Positions 1 to 9,685 are shown, numbered from the stretch's first letter. The stretch is 64,000 nt of DNA from Candidatus Cacconaster stercorequi (GCA_018064925.1 JAGHUH010000013.1:1-64000); one strand, 5' to 3'. Program-made: numbers and translations. The notes: generated from the sequence alone by a model not told the origin.

Positions 1-2517
1 AAATCTTGATGATGCCTTTCTGGGCGTAGTTGCCGAACTTTACTTCTACAACCTTAACTCCGCTGTCCTCAGCGGAATTGTCCTCCGTAACATCGAACTT
101 CACGGGATCAGAGCTGAGAACATAACCGTAAGGAGCAGATACTTCGACGAGAGAATAGCCCTTGCCGAATTCAAGCTTTTCGGGAGTAATCAGCATACCC
201 GCGTCGTTGGTGTAGAAGGTGTCGATAGTAGTAACTTCCGGATAGGTGAAAGTCATTTCCACCTTAGTGCCGTCGGGACGGTAGATCTGGAAGCCTGCGC
301 CGGCATAAGGAATGGTCTTTCCGGTTTCTGCATCTACCTTGATAACCTTAATGAAAGACTCGAAGTTTGCGTTATTGATAAGGTAGCGATAAGTTTCACC
401 GTCCTTAGCAATAAACACATCAAAGTCGGGCATCAGTTCACGGCCTTCCCAGCCGGAGAGCTGATGGACGGTGTAAACGCCGTAAGGCATATCCTTGCTC
501 TGAGCAAAGCCGTTCTCATCACAGGTGAGATAATCACGCTCGGTTTCCTTGGCTGTATCAAAACTGCCGGAAGACTTCAGATAGATTGCGAATACCGCAC
601 CTTCTTCCGGAGTCTCGATCTTGGTCTCGCCATCGTCGGTGTGCTTGATGATTGCGATATTGCCTTTCTGAACCTGTTCGGTCACGTCAATGGCAGGTGC
701 AGAATTGCGCTCAACGGTGTAGAGCTTTGCTTCTGCGCCGACATGATAGGTTGCATTATCCAGCAGATAGCCTTCGGAGGGTTCGATTTCCTTGATGCTC
801 CAGTCGTCGCCGCAGACATAATAGGAAGTGGTAAACTGGCCGTTCTTGTCGGTGACATAGGTGTCAACGAGTTGATCTCCCTTATAAATTCCGTAGGTCG
901 CGCCTGCAAGGGAAGCGTCGCCCTGTGCAGTTCCGGCTTTTTTATCACTCTTGGTGACAGTTACATTGAACTTCTTGAGAATATTGGAGAAGCTCTTATT
1001 CGTTACGCTGTTCCATTCAACCGCAGCACTCTGACTTGCGGGAACGACATAGCGAACCGCCGTATCGACTTCCTCCAGCGTATAGCCGGAGCCAATCAGC
1101 ACGTCCTCAAAGGTTGCAACACCCTTGCTGTTCGTAACGGCAAACTCATCGACGGCAAGACCGCTGACAGAAGTGCCGTACAGGTGGAACTTTACGCCCT
1201 CAACAAGACCGTCTTCGGAAGTCTTGGTGACAGTGAGATCACCGCGGCGCAGTACGTTATTGAAAGAAACGGTTGCGGTCTGTCCTGCGAGAACGGTCAC
1301 ACGATGGGTTTCCTGCGGAACATACTTGTCATAGCTCTGCTCGGTTACGGTATAGGTGCCCGGCATGAGATTGTCGATCTGGATTTCGCCTCGACTGTTC
1401 GTAGTAACGGTCTGATTTACGCCGTCACCGACAACGGTGAACTTGATCCCATCTACCTTGCCGTCTTCAGAAGTCTTGATGATCTTCGCGCTGCCGTAGC
1501 TGACTTTGACATTAAGGAAAGCCTTAACAGGATCGCTGACAGAGGCGGAATAAGTGATAGTGTCCTGATGACCACCTCCGATATTGCCATCGGACCACAC
1601 AATGATTCCTGCGCGCTTCTGGCTCTTAGTAGCGGTGATTGATACGGTATTGCTCGGCGCAGTCGTTGCTGTGATAGTGAGCTTGTTTCCGCTGACACTG
1701 AAGTTCATCCCCGTAACATTAGCTGCGAATGTGTACTGAGAAAGAACATTGTTGCTGTCGGTCAGAGTAGCAACATATTCGCTGCCATTCCACTCGAGCT
1801 CGATTTCCTGTGCCTTGGCAGAGCTTTTTGCCATGAAGCTGGGAATCTTGGTGTGGTTCTGGACGCTGGAAACGATGCTGTCATAGTAAGAACAGATTGC
1901 ACTATACAGGGGATGCTTTGTGCTAACGCAGGATTTCACAGCATCATAGCCACCTGTGCTTACATGGTTAAAATTGGCGTCACGCTCACCAACGATAGTC
2001 TCCATACGAGGAGCTGCGTGGCATAGGCATAAGCGATCTTGTCCGCATCCGCTGCGTTCTGGCTTCTCCAAGAGGTCGATACTGTGCCATGATAGCCATA
2101 CTGCATAATGCGGCCAAGCAGAAGCTTAATAGTATCAGGCTCAATGGTTTTGTTATAACTGGTGGGATAGTTGTCCCAGAAGTTTTCACCATATCCGGTG
2201 AAGGTTTCGCCCAGTTCTCTTGTAATACCGGGCTCGATGCAGTATACGACCTGCCCGTCATAGCTTTCCATACAATGAATTGTTGTCATTGTACTTGCTT
2301 CTGTTGCCCAGCCATTCATATAATGCTTTTCCGAATGACCCCAAAGGTCTTCACTGTACACCTGATTAGCATCTCCATCACGGGGGAAGCCGACGGAATA
2401 TGCCTCTGCGGTCTCGGAAGCTGCAAAGGCAGTTGTGGCTGTGCCAATGAGCGCGGTAAATGCCATAAGAACTGCAAGCAGCCCCGACATTCCGCGCTTG
2501 AGAATTTTCTTTTTCAT
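1..2517 (-). CDS. Thioester/SpaA-type surface adhesin, partial and frameshifted
   Basis: This is a secreted Gram-positive surface protein that enters from the window edge, so its C-terminus is missing. The start at 2517 has an AAAGGAGG site and gives a signal peptide (MKKKILKRGM... ending TTAFA). A thioester-type domain follows, with the cysteine motif VYCIEPG and the glutamine motif ATQLLVW. The ORF then breaks near 2003: the frame ends at 1960 as WRLSLVSV, but one added G restores WETIVGERDANFNHV, the expected family sequence. From there the other frame is open to position 1 and encodes repeated prealbumin-like Cna-B/SpaA modules, such as KTSEDGKVDGIKF and SAPYGYVLSSDPVKF. Such adhesins are common cargo of Tn1549/CTn-like elements. 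The break may be phase variation, decay or an assembly error. Confidence 0.8.
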
Positions 2518-2540
2518 TCTTTTGTCCTCCTTTAGACATG

Positions 2541-2566
2541 AAAAAAGCACCGTATTTCTACGATGC
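2541..2566 (-). terminator. Terminator between lipoprotein and adhesin genes
   Basis: On the minus strand GCATCGTA and TACGGTGC form a stem with loop GAAA, followed by a run of six T. It lies between the lipoprotein stop and the adhesin ribosome binding site, so it likely limits read-through into the adhesin. Confidence 0.7.
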
Positions 2567-2591
2567 TCATTTCGGAATATTGAATTGATGA

Positions 2592-3305
2592 TTATGCGTA
2601 TCCCACATAGATGAGATAACTGTTTGTCCCGACACATTCGTACCAGATCCAGACATCGGTTATATCCTCATCCCCGGCGTATCTGTTCAGGCGGGAGTTG
2701 ATGTCTCTTTCAAGATAAATGCAATCGGGGTTGGCGGTAATCGGATTGTCCCAGCAATCGACTGCGGAACTCTCCAATGTCAGTCCCTTACTGACCGCAA
2801 CGCCTTGCGCGTAAGAAATCCAGTAGTTTATATCAAAGGACGGTTCGGGTTCCGGCTCTGGCTCAACCGGTGGAGCCGGCGGTTCCGTTTCCTTTGGAAC
2901 TTCTGTTGTCTTCGGTGCTTCTGTTTCCTTTGGCTTCTCTGTTACGGGAGCAGTTTCAGGAGTTTTCGTTTCCGTTGGTTCGGAAAAAGGCTTTACCGGC
3001 TCAAAAGAAGGAAGCGTCACGCTGTCACCTGTGGCTCTCGTTTCTTCCTTTGGCTGCGGAGTGCTTTCCGTTTCTTTAACGTCAGGCACCGTCGTTTCAG
3101 AAGCGATACCGGATTCTTCAGGGGAATCTATATCAACGCTTGATTGGGGTGCATCCGTCTCTTGGGAGTTTTCTTCACTGTTCTTAATTGGAAGTGTTTC
3201 GCTCACAGTGGGCTCGGTTGGTGTATCCGATATCTGCGGATCATTTGCGCAGCCACATAAGGAAAGGATCAGGGCAGCCGTAATTATCATAAGTGTTTTT
3301 CTCAT
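2592..3305 (-). CDS. Pro/Glu/Thr-rich lipoprotein of the mobile element
   Basis: The ATG at 3305 is preferred over the longer ORF because AAAGGAGG lies 8 nt upstream and it yields a lipoprotein signal (LILSLCGCAN, lipid Cys near residue 18). The product is 237 aa. Residues about 20-150 are a low-complexity linker of Pro, Glu, Thr and Ser (runs such as EKPKETEAPKTTEVPKETE), which looks like a wall-spanning spacer. The C-terminal 80 residues form a small globular domain (YWISYAQGVAVSKGLTLES, with YLERDINSRLNRYAG). I do not recognise this domain. It sits between parB and the adhesin in the same orientation, so it is probably cargo of the same element, displayed on the cell surface. Confidence 0.75.
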   Translation of the reverse strand: MRKTLMIITAALILSLCGCANDPQISDTPTEPTVSETLPIKNSEENSQETDAPQSSVDIDSPEESGIASETTVPDVKETESTPQPKEETRATGDSVTLPSFEPVKPFSEPTETKTPETAPVTEKPKETEAPKTTEVPKETEPPAPPVEPEPEPEPSFDINYWISYAQGVAVSKGLTLESSAVDCWDNPITANPDCIYLERDINSRLNRYAGDEDITDVWIWYECVGTNSYLIYVGYA

Positions 3306-3486
3306 AGGATCAGCCTCCTTTGGTTTTTCACCTATAATTGTACGGATGCGCTGTCGTACTTTCAACTGTGCCGCCTATATTTTCTCCTTTTGAGCAGGTA
3401 TGCTGGTTTTGAAGAAGGGGGGAGTGTGAGGGGGGAAGAAACATTCTCCGCCCATAAAAGGGTACACTACTCCCTTGGCGTAAGGA

Positions 3487-4440
3487 TCATCTTGCTTCGC
3501 CACGGTCTTTCTGCCTTTCCTGATACCGATGATAATACTCAAGCGCTTTCATAATATAATCACCGGTTTTTTCATAAGGAACATTAGCAGGAATAAACCT
3601 TCTCGCTTCTTCGTACTTGATGTTGATCTTCTCTTTCTGATTCGGCTTTTCCTCGATCATGATCGACTCGATCACTTCCTGAGGCAGCTTTCCTTCATTT
3701 GATAACTTCTTCATCTTGATTGCCTGGGCAAGAGACGGTGTAGCATCCGTGTAGGAAATTTCTTCGAGCAGCGCAGCCTGTTCCTCTTTTTTGAGATAGG
3801 ACAGTTCAACTGCCGGTCTGAACGCGATACGGCTCTCATCAACAAGCTGGAGCAATTCGGGAATAAGCTCGGTCAGACGGATATATCGAAAAATAGTGTT
3901 TTTGCTTTCTCCGACTTCTTCTGCCATTTCCTCCGAAGATTTTGTCCCCAAAGAATTGTTCCCCAGTGGGGAATAATTTTCTTGAGAAGGTCTACCTGCC
4001 TGTCTCTTCATAGCTTCAAGACGCATCTTATACGAAAATGCTTTCTCGCTCGGAAGGATTGTGGAACGCTGCAAGTTCGATTCAACCATTAAGATAATCG
4101 CTTCGTCACGGGTCATTTCCCGGACTTCGGCTTTGACGGTATCAAGTCCTGCAAGTTCACAAGCCTTCTTTCTGCGATGTCCGGATACGATTTCGTACCG
4201 TCCATCATCCTTCGGACGAAGTGTGACTGGCGTGATAATCCCGCGCTCTTTAATACTCTGAACAAGCTGATCCATATCCTCATCAACTTTTACCTTGAAG
4301 GGATGGTCGGGGAAATCATCAATTTCCGAAATGGGCACATCATAAATTCTGGGGAGCTTGTTTTCTTTACGCTCCGCATCATTCATAAAAAGCTCATCGT
4401 ACCCGGTCAGGCCCAAATCGATTCTTTGCACGTTCTTCAA
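3487..4440 (-). CDS. parB: ParB-family partition protein
   Basis: 317 aa. The N-terminal half carries the ParB/Srx domain with the arginine-rich motif IVSGHRRKKACELAG (about residues 86-100), the NTP-binding patch of the family. A central helix-turn-helix (EEMAEEVGESKNTIFRYIRL) would bind a parS-like site. The start codon is TTG at 4440, chosen because AAGGAGG lies 9 nt upstream. It overlaps the 3' end of parA by 47 nt, so the two are co-transcribed and translationally coupled. As a Tn1549/CTn-type ParB it likely helps maintain the excised circular element. No parS repeat was identified by eye. Confidence 0.92.
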   Translation of the reverse strand: MKNVQRIDLGLTGYDELFMNDAERKENKLPRIYDVPISEIDDFPDHPFKVKVDEDMDQLVQSIKERGIITPVTLRPKDDGRYEIVSGHRRKKACELAGLDTVKAEVREMTRDEAIILMVESNLQRSTILPSEKAFSYKMRLEAMKRQAGRPSQENYSPLGNNSLGTKSSEEMAEEVGESKNTIFRYIRLTELIPELLQLVDESRIAFRPAVELSYLKKEEQAALLEEISYTDATPSLAQAIKMKKLSNEGKLPQEVIESIMIEEKPNQKEKINIKYEEARRFIPANVPYEKTGDYIMKALEYYHRYQERQKDRGEAR

Positions 4441-5218
4441 TTTCTGTCACCTCCTTCGTGAGTGCCTCATACGCTGCCGCGACTTTGCCGTTCTTGTCAT
4501 GAGAGAAAATACTTTCTCCGGAAAGACTGCACTCCGCAGCTCTTACCGAAAATGGAATCTCGGAATTGAACACGCGGATGTTTTCTCCCACAGAAGAACG
4601 CAGCGATGAGATAATCGCCTTTGCATTGTTTGTGCGGTTATCTACCATCGTCAGCAAAATACCGTCAATCTTCAGTCTCGGATTGATCTGCCGCTTGATC
4701 TTTGAAATAGAGCGTAAAAGCAAGTTAAGACCTTTGGTTGACAGGAAGTTCGGCTGAGACGGAATAATCACACTGTCTGCCGCAACAAGCGCATTGACCG
4801 TCATCATTCCCAGAGAAGGCATACAGTCAATAAGGATATAGTCGTAATTCTTCTTCATGCCGTCGATAGCGTTTTTCAAAACATACTCGCGGCTCATAAC
4901 GTTGAACAGGCCGGTTTCCATGCCGGACAACTCAATATTAGAAGGAAGCAAGTCAACACCTTCCGGATGCGTAATAATAGCATTACCGGGCGGCTGTTCA
5001 TCATCAATGACCGACTGCATAAGGGAAGAAAGCGAAACATCCAACTCATCGGGATTCTTCACTCCGAGGCTTACCGTTAAGCTACCCTGCGGGTCAGCGT
5101 CAACAAGCAAAACCTTTTTACCTGAGTTTGCAAGTCCCACGCCGAGATTGACTGCGGTTGTCGTTTTACCGACTCCACCTTTCTGATTTGTGATGGCAAT
5201 CACTTTACAGTTTTCCAT
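4394..5218 (-). CDS. parA: ParA-family partition ATPase
   Basis: 274 aa, full length for the family. The deviant Walker A motif KGGVGKTTTAVNLG is near residue 14, Walker A' VDADPQGS near 42 and Walker B ILIDCMPSLG in the middle. The start has AAAGGAGG upstream. It is an ATP-driven DNA-binding switch that works with the overlapping ParB to segregate or stabilise DNA, here probably the mobile element in its circular form. Base composition is more AT-rich than the core genes that begin at ppdK. Its long leader carries a hairpin (5258-5296). Confidence 0.95.
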   Translation of the reverse strand: MENCKVIAITNQKGGVGKTTTAVNLGVGLANSGKKVLLVDADPQGSLTVSLGVKNPDELDVSLSSLMQSVIDDEQPPGNAIITHPEGVDLLPSNIELSGMETGLFNVMSREYVLKNAIDGMKKNYDYILIDCMPSLGMMTVNALVAADSVIIPSQPNFLSTKGLNLLLRSISKIKRQINPRLKIDGILLTMVDNRTNNAKAIISSLRSSVGENIRVFNSEIPFSVRAAECSLSGESIFSHDKNGKVAAAYEALTKEVTEIEERAKNRFGPDRVR

Positions 5219-5257
5219 GTGGTATCCTCCTTTCTTTTTATTTGAACCATTTCTGAT

Positions 5258-5296
5258 CCACTAAAACCTCAAAGATAATCTTTGGGGCTTTAGTGG
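5258..5296 (-). promoter_or_regulatory. Long hairpin in the parA leader
   Basis: CCACTAAA...TTTAGTGG forms an 18-pair stem with one mismatch and one G-T wobble around a 3-nt loop, about 40 nt upstream of parA. On the + strand a weak T-rich stretch follows. It could be an attenuator, an operator for ParA/ParB autoregulation, or a terminator of rightward transcription. Function is inferred from shape only. Confidence 0.4.
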
Positions 5297-5378
5297 TTGC
5301 ACTTAATTTTTCCTCGAACCCCAAGTGCAAAAAAGGAAATCATCAGACGCCCGATAGCGAATCGGGTCCATGGGAATC

Positions 5379-5546
5379 TCACCCCTGCCGGGTTCTCCGC
5401 CAGCTCCGTAGAGAAGTATCATTAGCCCTGTAGCGTTTCATTGCCATATCCGTAGCTGTCGGATATTTCAGAATGGTTCGGAAACGCTCGCCACCTTGCT
5501 TTCCGTTATAACCCGGATGGGCAGGAGGGTCTTGGCGCACCTTCAT
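5379..5546 (-). CDS. Possible 55-aa ORF in the element leader
   Basis: An ORF absent from the track encodes a 55-aa basic peptide beginning MKVRQDPPAHPGYNG and ending SWRRTRQG. There is only a weak upstream GCGAGAG. The region is GC-richer than its surroundings, as a structured RNA leader might also be. I cannot assign a function, and it may be non-coding sequence that happens to be open. Confidence 0.25.
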   Translation of the reverse strand: MKVRQDPPAHPGYNGKQGGERFRTILKYPTATDMAMKRYRANDTSLRSWRRTRQG

Positions 5547-5716
5547 TCGGCTGGAGCTCTCGCCCCCGCACAGGAACGTACCTGATGAATGTATATTCGG
5601 TTGTCAAAGTGCATCGAGGTTTTTTGTTCCTCAAAGAGTAGGCAGCGAGAAAGGCCAAAAATTGCGGGTAGACCAAAAAAAGTTGTAAAAATTTTTTCAT
5701 GAGCTCCTCCAGCGAA

Positions 5717-5749
5717 TAAAAAAAGCACCACATCAAAATGATGAGGTGC
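5717..5749 (-). terminator. Leftward terminator
   Basis: On the minus strand GCACCTCATCA pairs with TGATGTGGTGC (one T-T mismatch) and is followed by seven T. It is the second of two terminators that separate ppdK from the mobile element. Confidence 0.65.
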
Positions 5750-5762
5750 AATAAAAATGAGC

Positions 5763-5807
5763 AAAAAAATAACGGGTATCTGATCAAGAAATGAACAGAT
5801 ACCCGTT
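5763..5807 (-). terminator. Leftward terminator downstream of ppdK
   Basis: A perfect 12-bp inverted repeat, AACGGGTATCTG/CAGATACCCGTT, has a 13-nt loop and a T7 tract on the minus strand, about 100 nt past the ppdK stop. Confidence 0.7.
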
Positions 5808-5903
5808 TGTAGGACTTATTTCAGGCGAGAAAGCCTAATTTTTGAAGCCGTTTTTTCATCAGTTTTCGATGCTGAAAACCCTTGATATTACTGGCTTTTT
5901 TGC

Positions 5904-8537
5904 TTAATTCCGCGAGTCTTTAATTGCGGCCTGCGCGGCGGCGAGGCGGGCAATAGGCACGCGGAAGGGGGAGCAGGACACGTAGTCCAGACCGACCTTG
6001 TGGCAGAATTCCACGGAAGTGGGGTCACCGCCGTGCTCGCCGCAGATGCCCAGATGCAGCTCGGGACGGGTCTCGCGGCCCATCTTGGCAGCCATCTTCA
6101 CCAGCTTGCCCACGCCGGTCTGATCCAGACGGGCGAAGGGATCGTTCTCGTAGATCTTGGTGTCATAGTAGGAGGGCAGGAACTTGCCGGCATCGTCACG
6201 GCTGAAGCCGAAGGTCATCTGGGTCAGGTCGTTGGTGCCGAAGGAGAAGAACTCGGCTTCCTTGGCAATCTCGTCGGCGGTCAGAGCGGCTCTGGGGATC
6301 TCGATCATGGTACCCACCAGATACTTCATGGACACGCCGGCCTTCTCCAGCTCCTCGTTGGCGGTTTTGACCACGATATCCTTGACGAACTTCAGCTCCT
6401 TGACCTCGCCCACCAGGGGGATCATGATCTCGGGCACCATGTTCCAATCGGGGTGCTTGGCCTGCACCGCGATGGCGGCGCGGATGACGGCACGGGTCTG
6501 CATCACGGCGATCTCGGGATAGGTGACAGCCAGACGGCAGCCACGGTGGCCCATCATGGGGTTGAACTCATGCAGACCGGAGATAATGGCGCGGATATCC
6601 TCTACGCTCTTGTTCTGTGCCTTGGCCAGAGCGGCAATGTCGGCCTCCTCGGTGGGAACGAACTCGTGCAGAGGGGGATCCAGGAAGCGGATGGTGACGG
6701 GGCAGCCCTCCATGGCCTCGTAGATGCCCTCGAAGTCACCCTGCTGCATGGGCAGCAGCTTGGCAAGGGCGGCCTCACGCTCTTCCTTGGTATCGGAGCA
6801 GATCATTTCGCGGATGGCGGAAATGCGGTCACCCTCAAAGAACATATGCTCGGTGCGGCACAGACCAATGCCCTCGGCGCCCAGCTCACGGGCCTTCTTG
6901 GCATCGTGGGGAGTGTCGGCGTTGGTGCGCACCTTCAGGCGGCGATACTTGTCAGCCCATGCCATGATGCGGCCGAAGTCGCCGCCCACGGAAGCGTCCA
7001 CAGTGGGCATGGCGCCGTCGTAGATATTACCGGTGGAACCGTCCAGGCTCAGCCAGTCACCCTCGTGATAGACCTTACCGGACAGCGTAAAGCACTTGTT
7101 GTCCTCATCCATATTGATGGCGGAGCAGCCGGACACGCAGCACTTGCCCATGCCGCGGGCCACCACGGCTGCGTGGGAGGTCATGCCGCCGCGTACGGTC
7201 AGGATGCCCTGTGCGGCTTTCATACCCTCAATATCCTCGGGAGAGGTCTCCAGACGAACCAGCACCACCTTCTCGCCGCGGTCATTCCACTCCTTGGCAT
7301 CCTCGGCGGTGAATACGATCTTGCCGCAGGCAGCGCCGGGAGAGGCAGGCAGCGCCTTGCCCACGGGAGAGGCGGCCTTCAGTGCATCGGCGTCAAACTG
7401 GGGATGCAGCAGGGTATCCAGATTTCTGGGATCGATCATAGCCACGGCCTCGGCCTCGGAGATCATACCCTCGTCCACCAGATCGCAGGCGATCTTCAAC
7501 GCGGCGGGTGCGGTACGCTTGCCGTTGCGGGTCTGGAGCATATAGAGCTTGCCGTGCTCCACGGTGAACTCCATGTCCTGCATATCGCGATAATGGTTTT
7601 CCAGCAGCTGGCAGACATTCTGGAAATCGGCAAAGGCCTGGGGGAACTTTTCGGCCATCTGGGCGATGGGCATGGGGGTACGCACGCCGGCCACCACATC
7701 TTCGCCCTGGGCGTTGGTCAGGAACTCACCCATCAGCTTCTTCTCGCCGGTGGCGGGGTTGCGGGTAAATGCCACGCCGGTGCCGCAGTCGTCACCCATG
7801 TTGCCGAAGGCCATGGACTGGACATTGACGGCGGTGCCCCAGGAATAGGGGATATCGTTGTCGCGGCGATACACATTGGCGCGGGGATTGTCCCAGGAGC
7901 GGAACACGGCCTTCACGGCGCCGATGAGCTGCTCGGTGGGATCGGTGGGGAATTCCTCGCCGATCTTGGCCTTATACTCAGCCTTGAACTGACCGGCCAA
8001 CTCCTTGAGATCCTCTGCGGTCAGCTCCACATCCTGTGTCACGCCGCGCTTGGCCTTCATCTCGTCGATGAGCTGCTCAAAGTACTTTTTGCCCACTTCC
8101 ATGACCACATCGGAGTACATCTGGATGAAGCGGCGATAGCAGTCCCATGCCCAGCGGGGATTGTTGGACTGCTTGGCGATGACCTCCACCACTTCCTCGT
8201 TCAGGCCCAGGTTCAGGATGGTATCCATCATGCCGGGCATGGAAGCACGGGCACCGGAGCGGACGGAAACCAGCAGGGGGTTTTCCTTGTCGCCGAACTT
8301 CTTGCCGGTGATCTGCTCCATCTTCTTGATATTTTCCATGATCTCGGCCATGATCTCGTCATTGATCTGACGGCCGTCCTCATAATACTGTGTGCAGGCC
8401 TCCGTAGTGATGGTGAAGCCCTGGGGTACAGGCAGACCGATGTTGGTCATTTCGGCCAGATTGGCGCCCTTGCCGCCCAGCAGCTCGCGCATGGTGGCGT
8501 TGCCTTCTGTGAAAAGATAGCAATATTTCTTACTCAT
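5904..8537 (-). CDS. ppdK: Pyruvate, phosphate dikinase
   Basis: 877 aa, the usual length. The enzyme interconverts pyruvate, ATP and phosphate with PEP, AMP and pyrophosphate, and is a central cytosolic step in anaerobes that use pyrophosphate. The N-terminal nucleotide-grasp domain has SVRSGARASMPGMMDTILNL, the phosphohistidine swivel domain has GGMTSHAAVVARGMGKCCVSG, and the C-terminal PEP/pyruvate barrel ends with LGICGEHGGDP, which contains the catalytic Cys. A GGAGG site precedes the start, and a consensus promoter lies 80-110 nt upstream. It is transcribed alone, with terminators downstream toward the mobile element. Confidence 0.98.
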   Translation of the reverse strand: MSKKYCYLFTEGNATMRELLGGKGANLAEMTNIGLPVPQGFTITTEACTQYYEDGRQINDEIMAEIMENIKKMEQITGKKFGDKENPLLVSVRSGARASMPGMMDTILNLGLNEEVVEVIAKQSNNPRWAWDCYRRFIQMYSDVVMEVGKKYFEQLIDEMKAKRGVTQDVELTAEDLKELAGQFKAEYKAKIGEEFPTDPTEQLIGAVKAVFRSWDNPRANVYRRDNDIPYSWGTAVNVQSMAFGNMGDDCGTGVAFTRNPATGEKKLMGEFLTNAQGEDVVAGVRTPMPIAQMAEKFPQAFADFQNVCQLLENHYRDMQDMEFTVEHGKLYMLQTRNGKRTAPAALKIACDLVDEGMISEAEAVAMIDPRNLDTLLHPQFDADALKAASPVGKALPASPGAACGKIVFTAEDAKEWNDRGEKVVLVRLETSPEDIEGMKAAQGILTVRGGMTSHAAVVARGMGKCCVSGCSAINMDEDNKCFTLSGKVYHEGDWLSLDGSTGNIYDGAMPTVDASVGGDFGRIMAWADKYRRLKVRTNADTPHDAKKARELGAEGIGLCRTEHMFFEGDRISAIREMICSDTKEEREAALAKLLPMQQGDFEGIYEAMEGCPVTIRFLDPPLHEFVPTEEADIAALAKAQNKSVEDIRAIISGLHEFNPMMGHRGCRLAVTYPEIAVMQTRAVIRAAIAVQAKHPDWNMVPEIMIPLVGEVKELKFVKDIVVKTANEELEKAGVSMKYLVGTMIEIPRAALTADEIAKEAEFFSFGTNDLTQMTFGFSRDDAGKFLPSYYDTKIYENDPFARLDQTGVGKLVKMAAKMGRETRPELHLGICGEHGGDPTSVEFCHKVGLDYVSCSPFRVPIARLAAAQAAIKDSRN

Positions 8538-8619
8538 GTGATAACCTCCATGAAATGATATTATTATGGTACATTTGGAACAACTCGTCTGGAATGTTTG
8601 GTATCAATTATCACCATAT

Positions 8620-8648
8620 ATTATAGGCAAAATTTTCACAAAATGCAA
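8620..8648 (-). promoter_or_regulatory. ppdK promoter
   Basis: On the minus strand TTGCAT is followed by a 17-nt spacer and a perfect TATAAT, about 80 nt upstream of the ppdK start. Confidence 0.75.
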
Positions 8649-8747
8649 GTATTTTTTGGGAAACTTCGTTATTTTCCATATTTTGTGCAGAGAATGGAAA
8701 CTTTATACTCTCCGCAAGAAACTTTTCGGGAAAAGTCTGCGGAAAAC

Positions 8748-8777
8748 TTGCCGCGGGGTTTCCTTTTGTGATATACT
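8748..8777 (+). promoter_or_regulatory. Promoter for holB-ricT
   Basis: TTGCCG, an 18-nt spacer and TATACT lie about 65 nt upstream of the holB start, divergent from the ppdK promoter. Confidence 0.6.
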
Positions 8778-8842
8778 AACTAATAACTGTACACTGGGAT
8801 GATAGCGGGAAAAAGTTCCGCGCGCCGAAACGGAGGGGGAGC

Positions 8843-9685
8843 ATGGCACAGATGTTGGCAAAAGACAGCGACCTAGCGCGTCAGATCTGTGCGCTGAGCC
8901 GGCAGAGGGTTCTGCCCCATGCGGTGATCCTGTCCGGCGCAGGCGACCGGCTGTCGGCCGCCCGGTTTCTGGCGGCAGCCATGGTGTGCCGTGATGAGCG
9001 GGAGCGCCCGTGTCTGGCGTGTGGCCCCTGCCGCAAGGTGGCGCAGGAGATCCACCCGGATGTGCATATCGTGCAGGACACCGAGCGCCGTGAGCTGAGC
9101 GTGGACAGCGTGCGCGAGCTGCGGAAGGATGTTTATATCTACCCCAACGAGGGTGAGCAGAAGGTGTATATTTTTGCCGATTGCCAGCAGCTGAACGAGC
9201 GGGATCAGAATGTGTTGCTGAAAATTGTGGAGGAAGGCCCGCCGTACGCTGCCTTCATCTTCTGCACGGAGAGCACCGCCACCCTGCTGCCCACCATCCG
9301 CTCCCGATGCGTGGAACTGAAGCTGCGGCAGGAGGATGCACAGCAGGAGAGCGAACAGGTGGCCGCGCTGTGTAAGGCCCTGGCCGGTGCAGAGCTGCTG
9401 CCGGTGGCATCGTTTCTGGTGGCGCTGGAAAATCAGAAGCCGAAGCGTGAGCAGGTGCAGCAGCTTTTGCAGGATACCTGGCGCATTGCGGCGCAGGCGT
9501 TGGCGGCGCAATGCGGCGGAGCGGCGGCATCGGCAAGTGCAGAGCATTTGAGTCGCAGTCTGAATCGCCGTCAGCTTCAGCGCCTGACGGAGCTGCTGAA
9601 AAAGTACAGCATGGAGTGTAATTATAATGTAGGCGCCGGCCACATTTTAGGGGCTGTTTGCGCAGAATGGGAGGAAATCCTATGA
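8843..9685 (+). CDS. holB: DNA polymerase III delta' subunit
   Basis: 280 aa. It is the AAA+ clamp-loader subunit that helps load the beta sliding clamp during replication. The zinc module is visible as CRDERERPCLACGPCRKV (about residues 50-67). The P-loop position (LSGAGDRLSAARFL) lacks the GKT signature, as expected for delta', which does not hydrolyse ATP. The SRC arginine-finger motif is in PTIRSRCVELKL. The start has GGAGGGGG upstream. Its stop overlaps the ricT start as ATGA, so the two are coupled, as in many Firmicutes. Confidence 0.92.
   Translation: MAQMLAKDSDLARQICALSRQRVLPHAVILSGAGDRLSAARFLAAAMVCRDERERPCLACGPCRKVAQEIHPDVHIVQDTERRELSVDSVRELRKDVYIYPNEGEQKVYIFADCQQLNERDQNVLLKIVEEGPPYAAFIFCTESTATLLPTIRSRCVELKLRQEDAQQESEQVAALCKALAGAELLPVASFLVALENQKPKREQVQQLLQDTWRIAAQALAAQCGGAAASASAEHLSRSLNRRQLQRLTELLKKYSMECNYNVGAGHILGAVCAEWEEIL

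Larger units (their letters stand above)
5219..5903. other. Edge zone between the mobile element and the core chromosome
   Basis: This 685-base stretch lies between parA and ppdK. It holds the parA leader hairpin, a possible 55-aa ORF, and two leftward terminators. Composition moves from AT-rich to GC-rich around ppdK, so the element boundary probably lies here. I could not find paired attachment repeats because the other end is outside the window. An inverted GTTTTC/GAAAAC repeat near 5865-5882 is the only symmetric sequence near the ppdK stop. Confidence 0.5.

Noticed and set aside
5506-5787. 93-aa ORF near the element edge
   Set aside because: It covers two terminators and lacks a plausible ribosome binding site and family match.
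6000-8558. 852-aa ORF on the + strand opposite ppdK
   Set aside because: It is antisense to a strong ppdK match, low in sequence complexity and has no family signal. High-GC codon bias creates such open frames.
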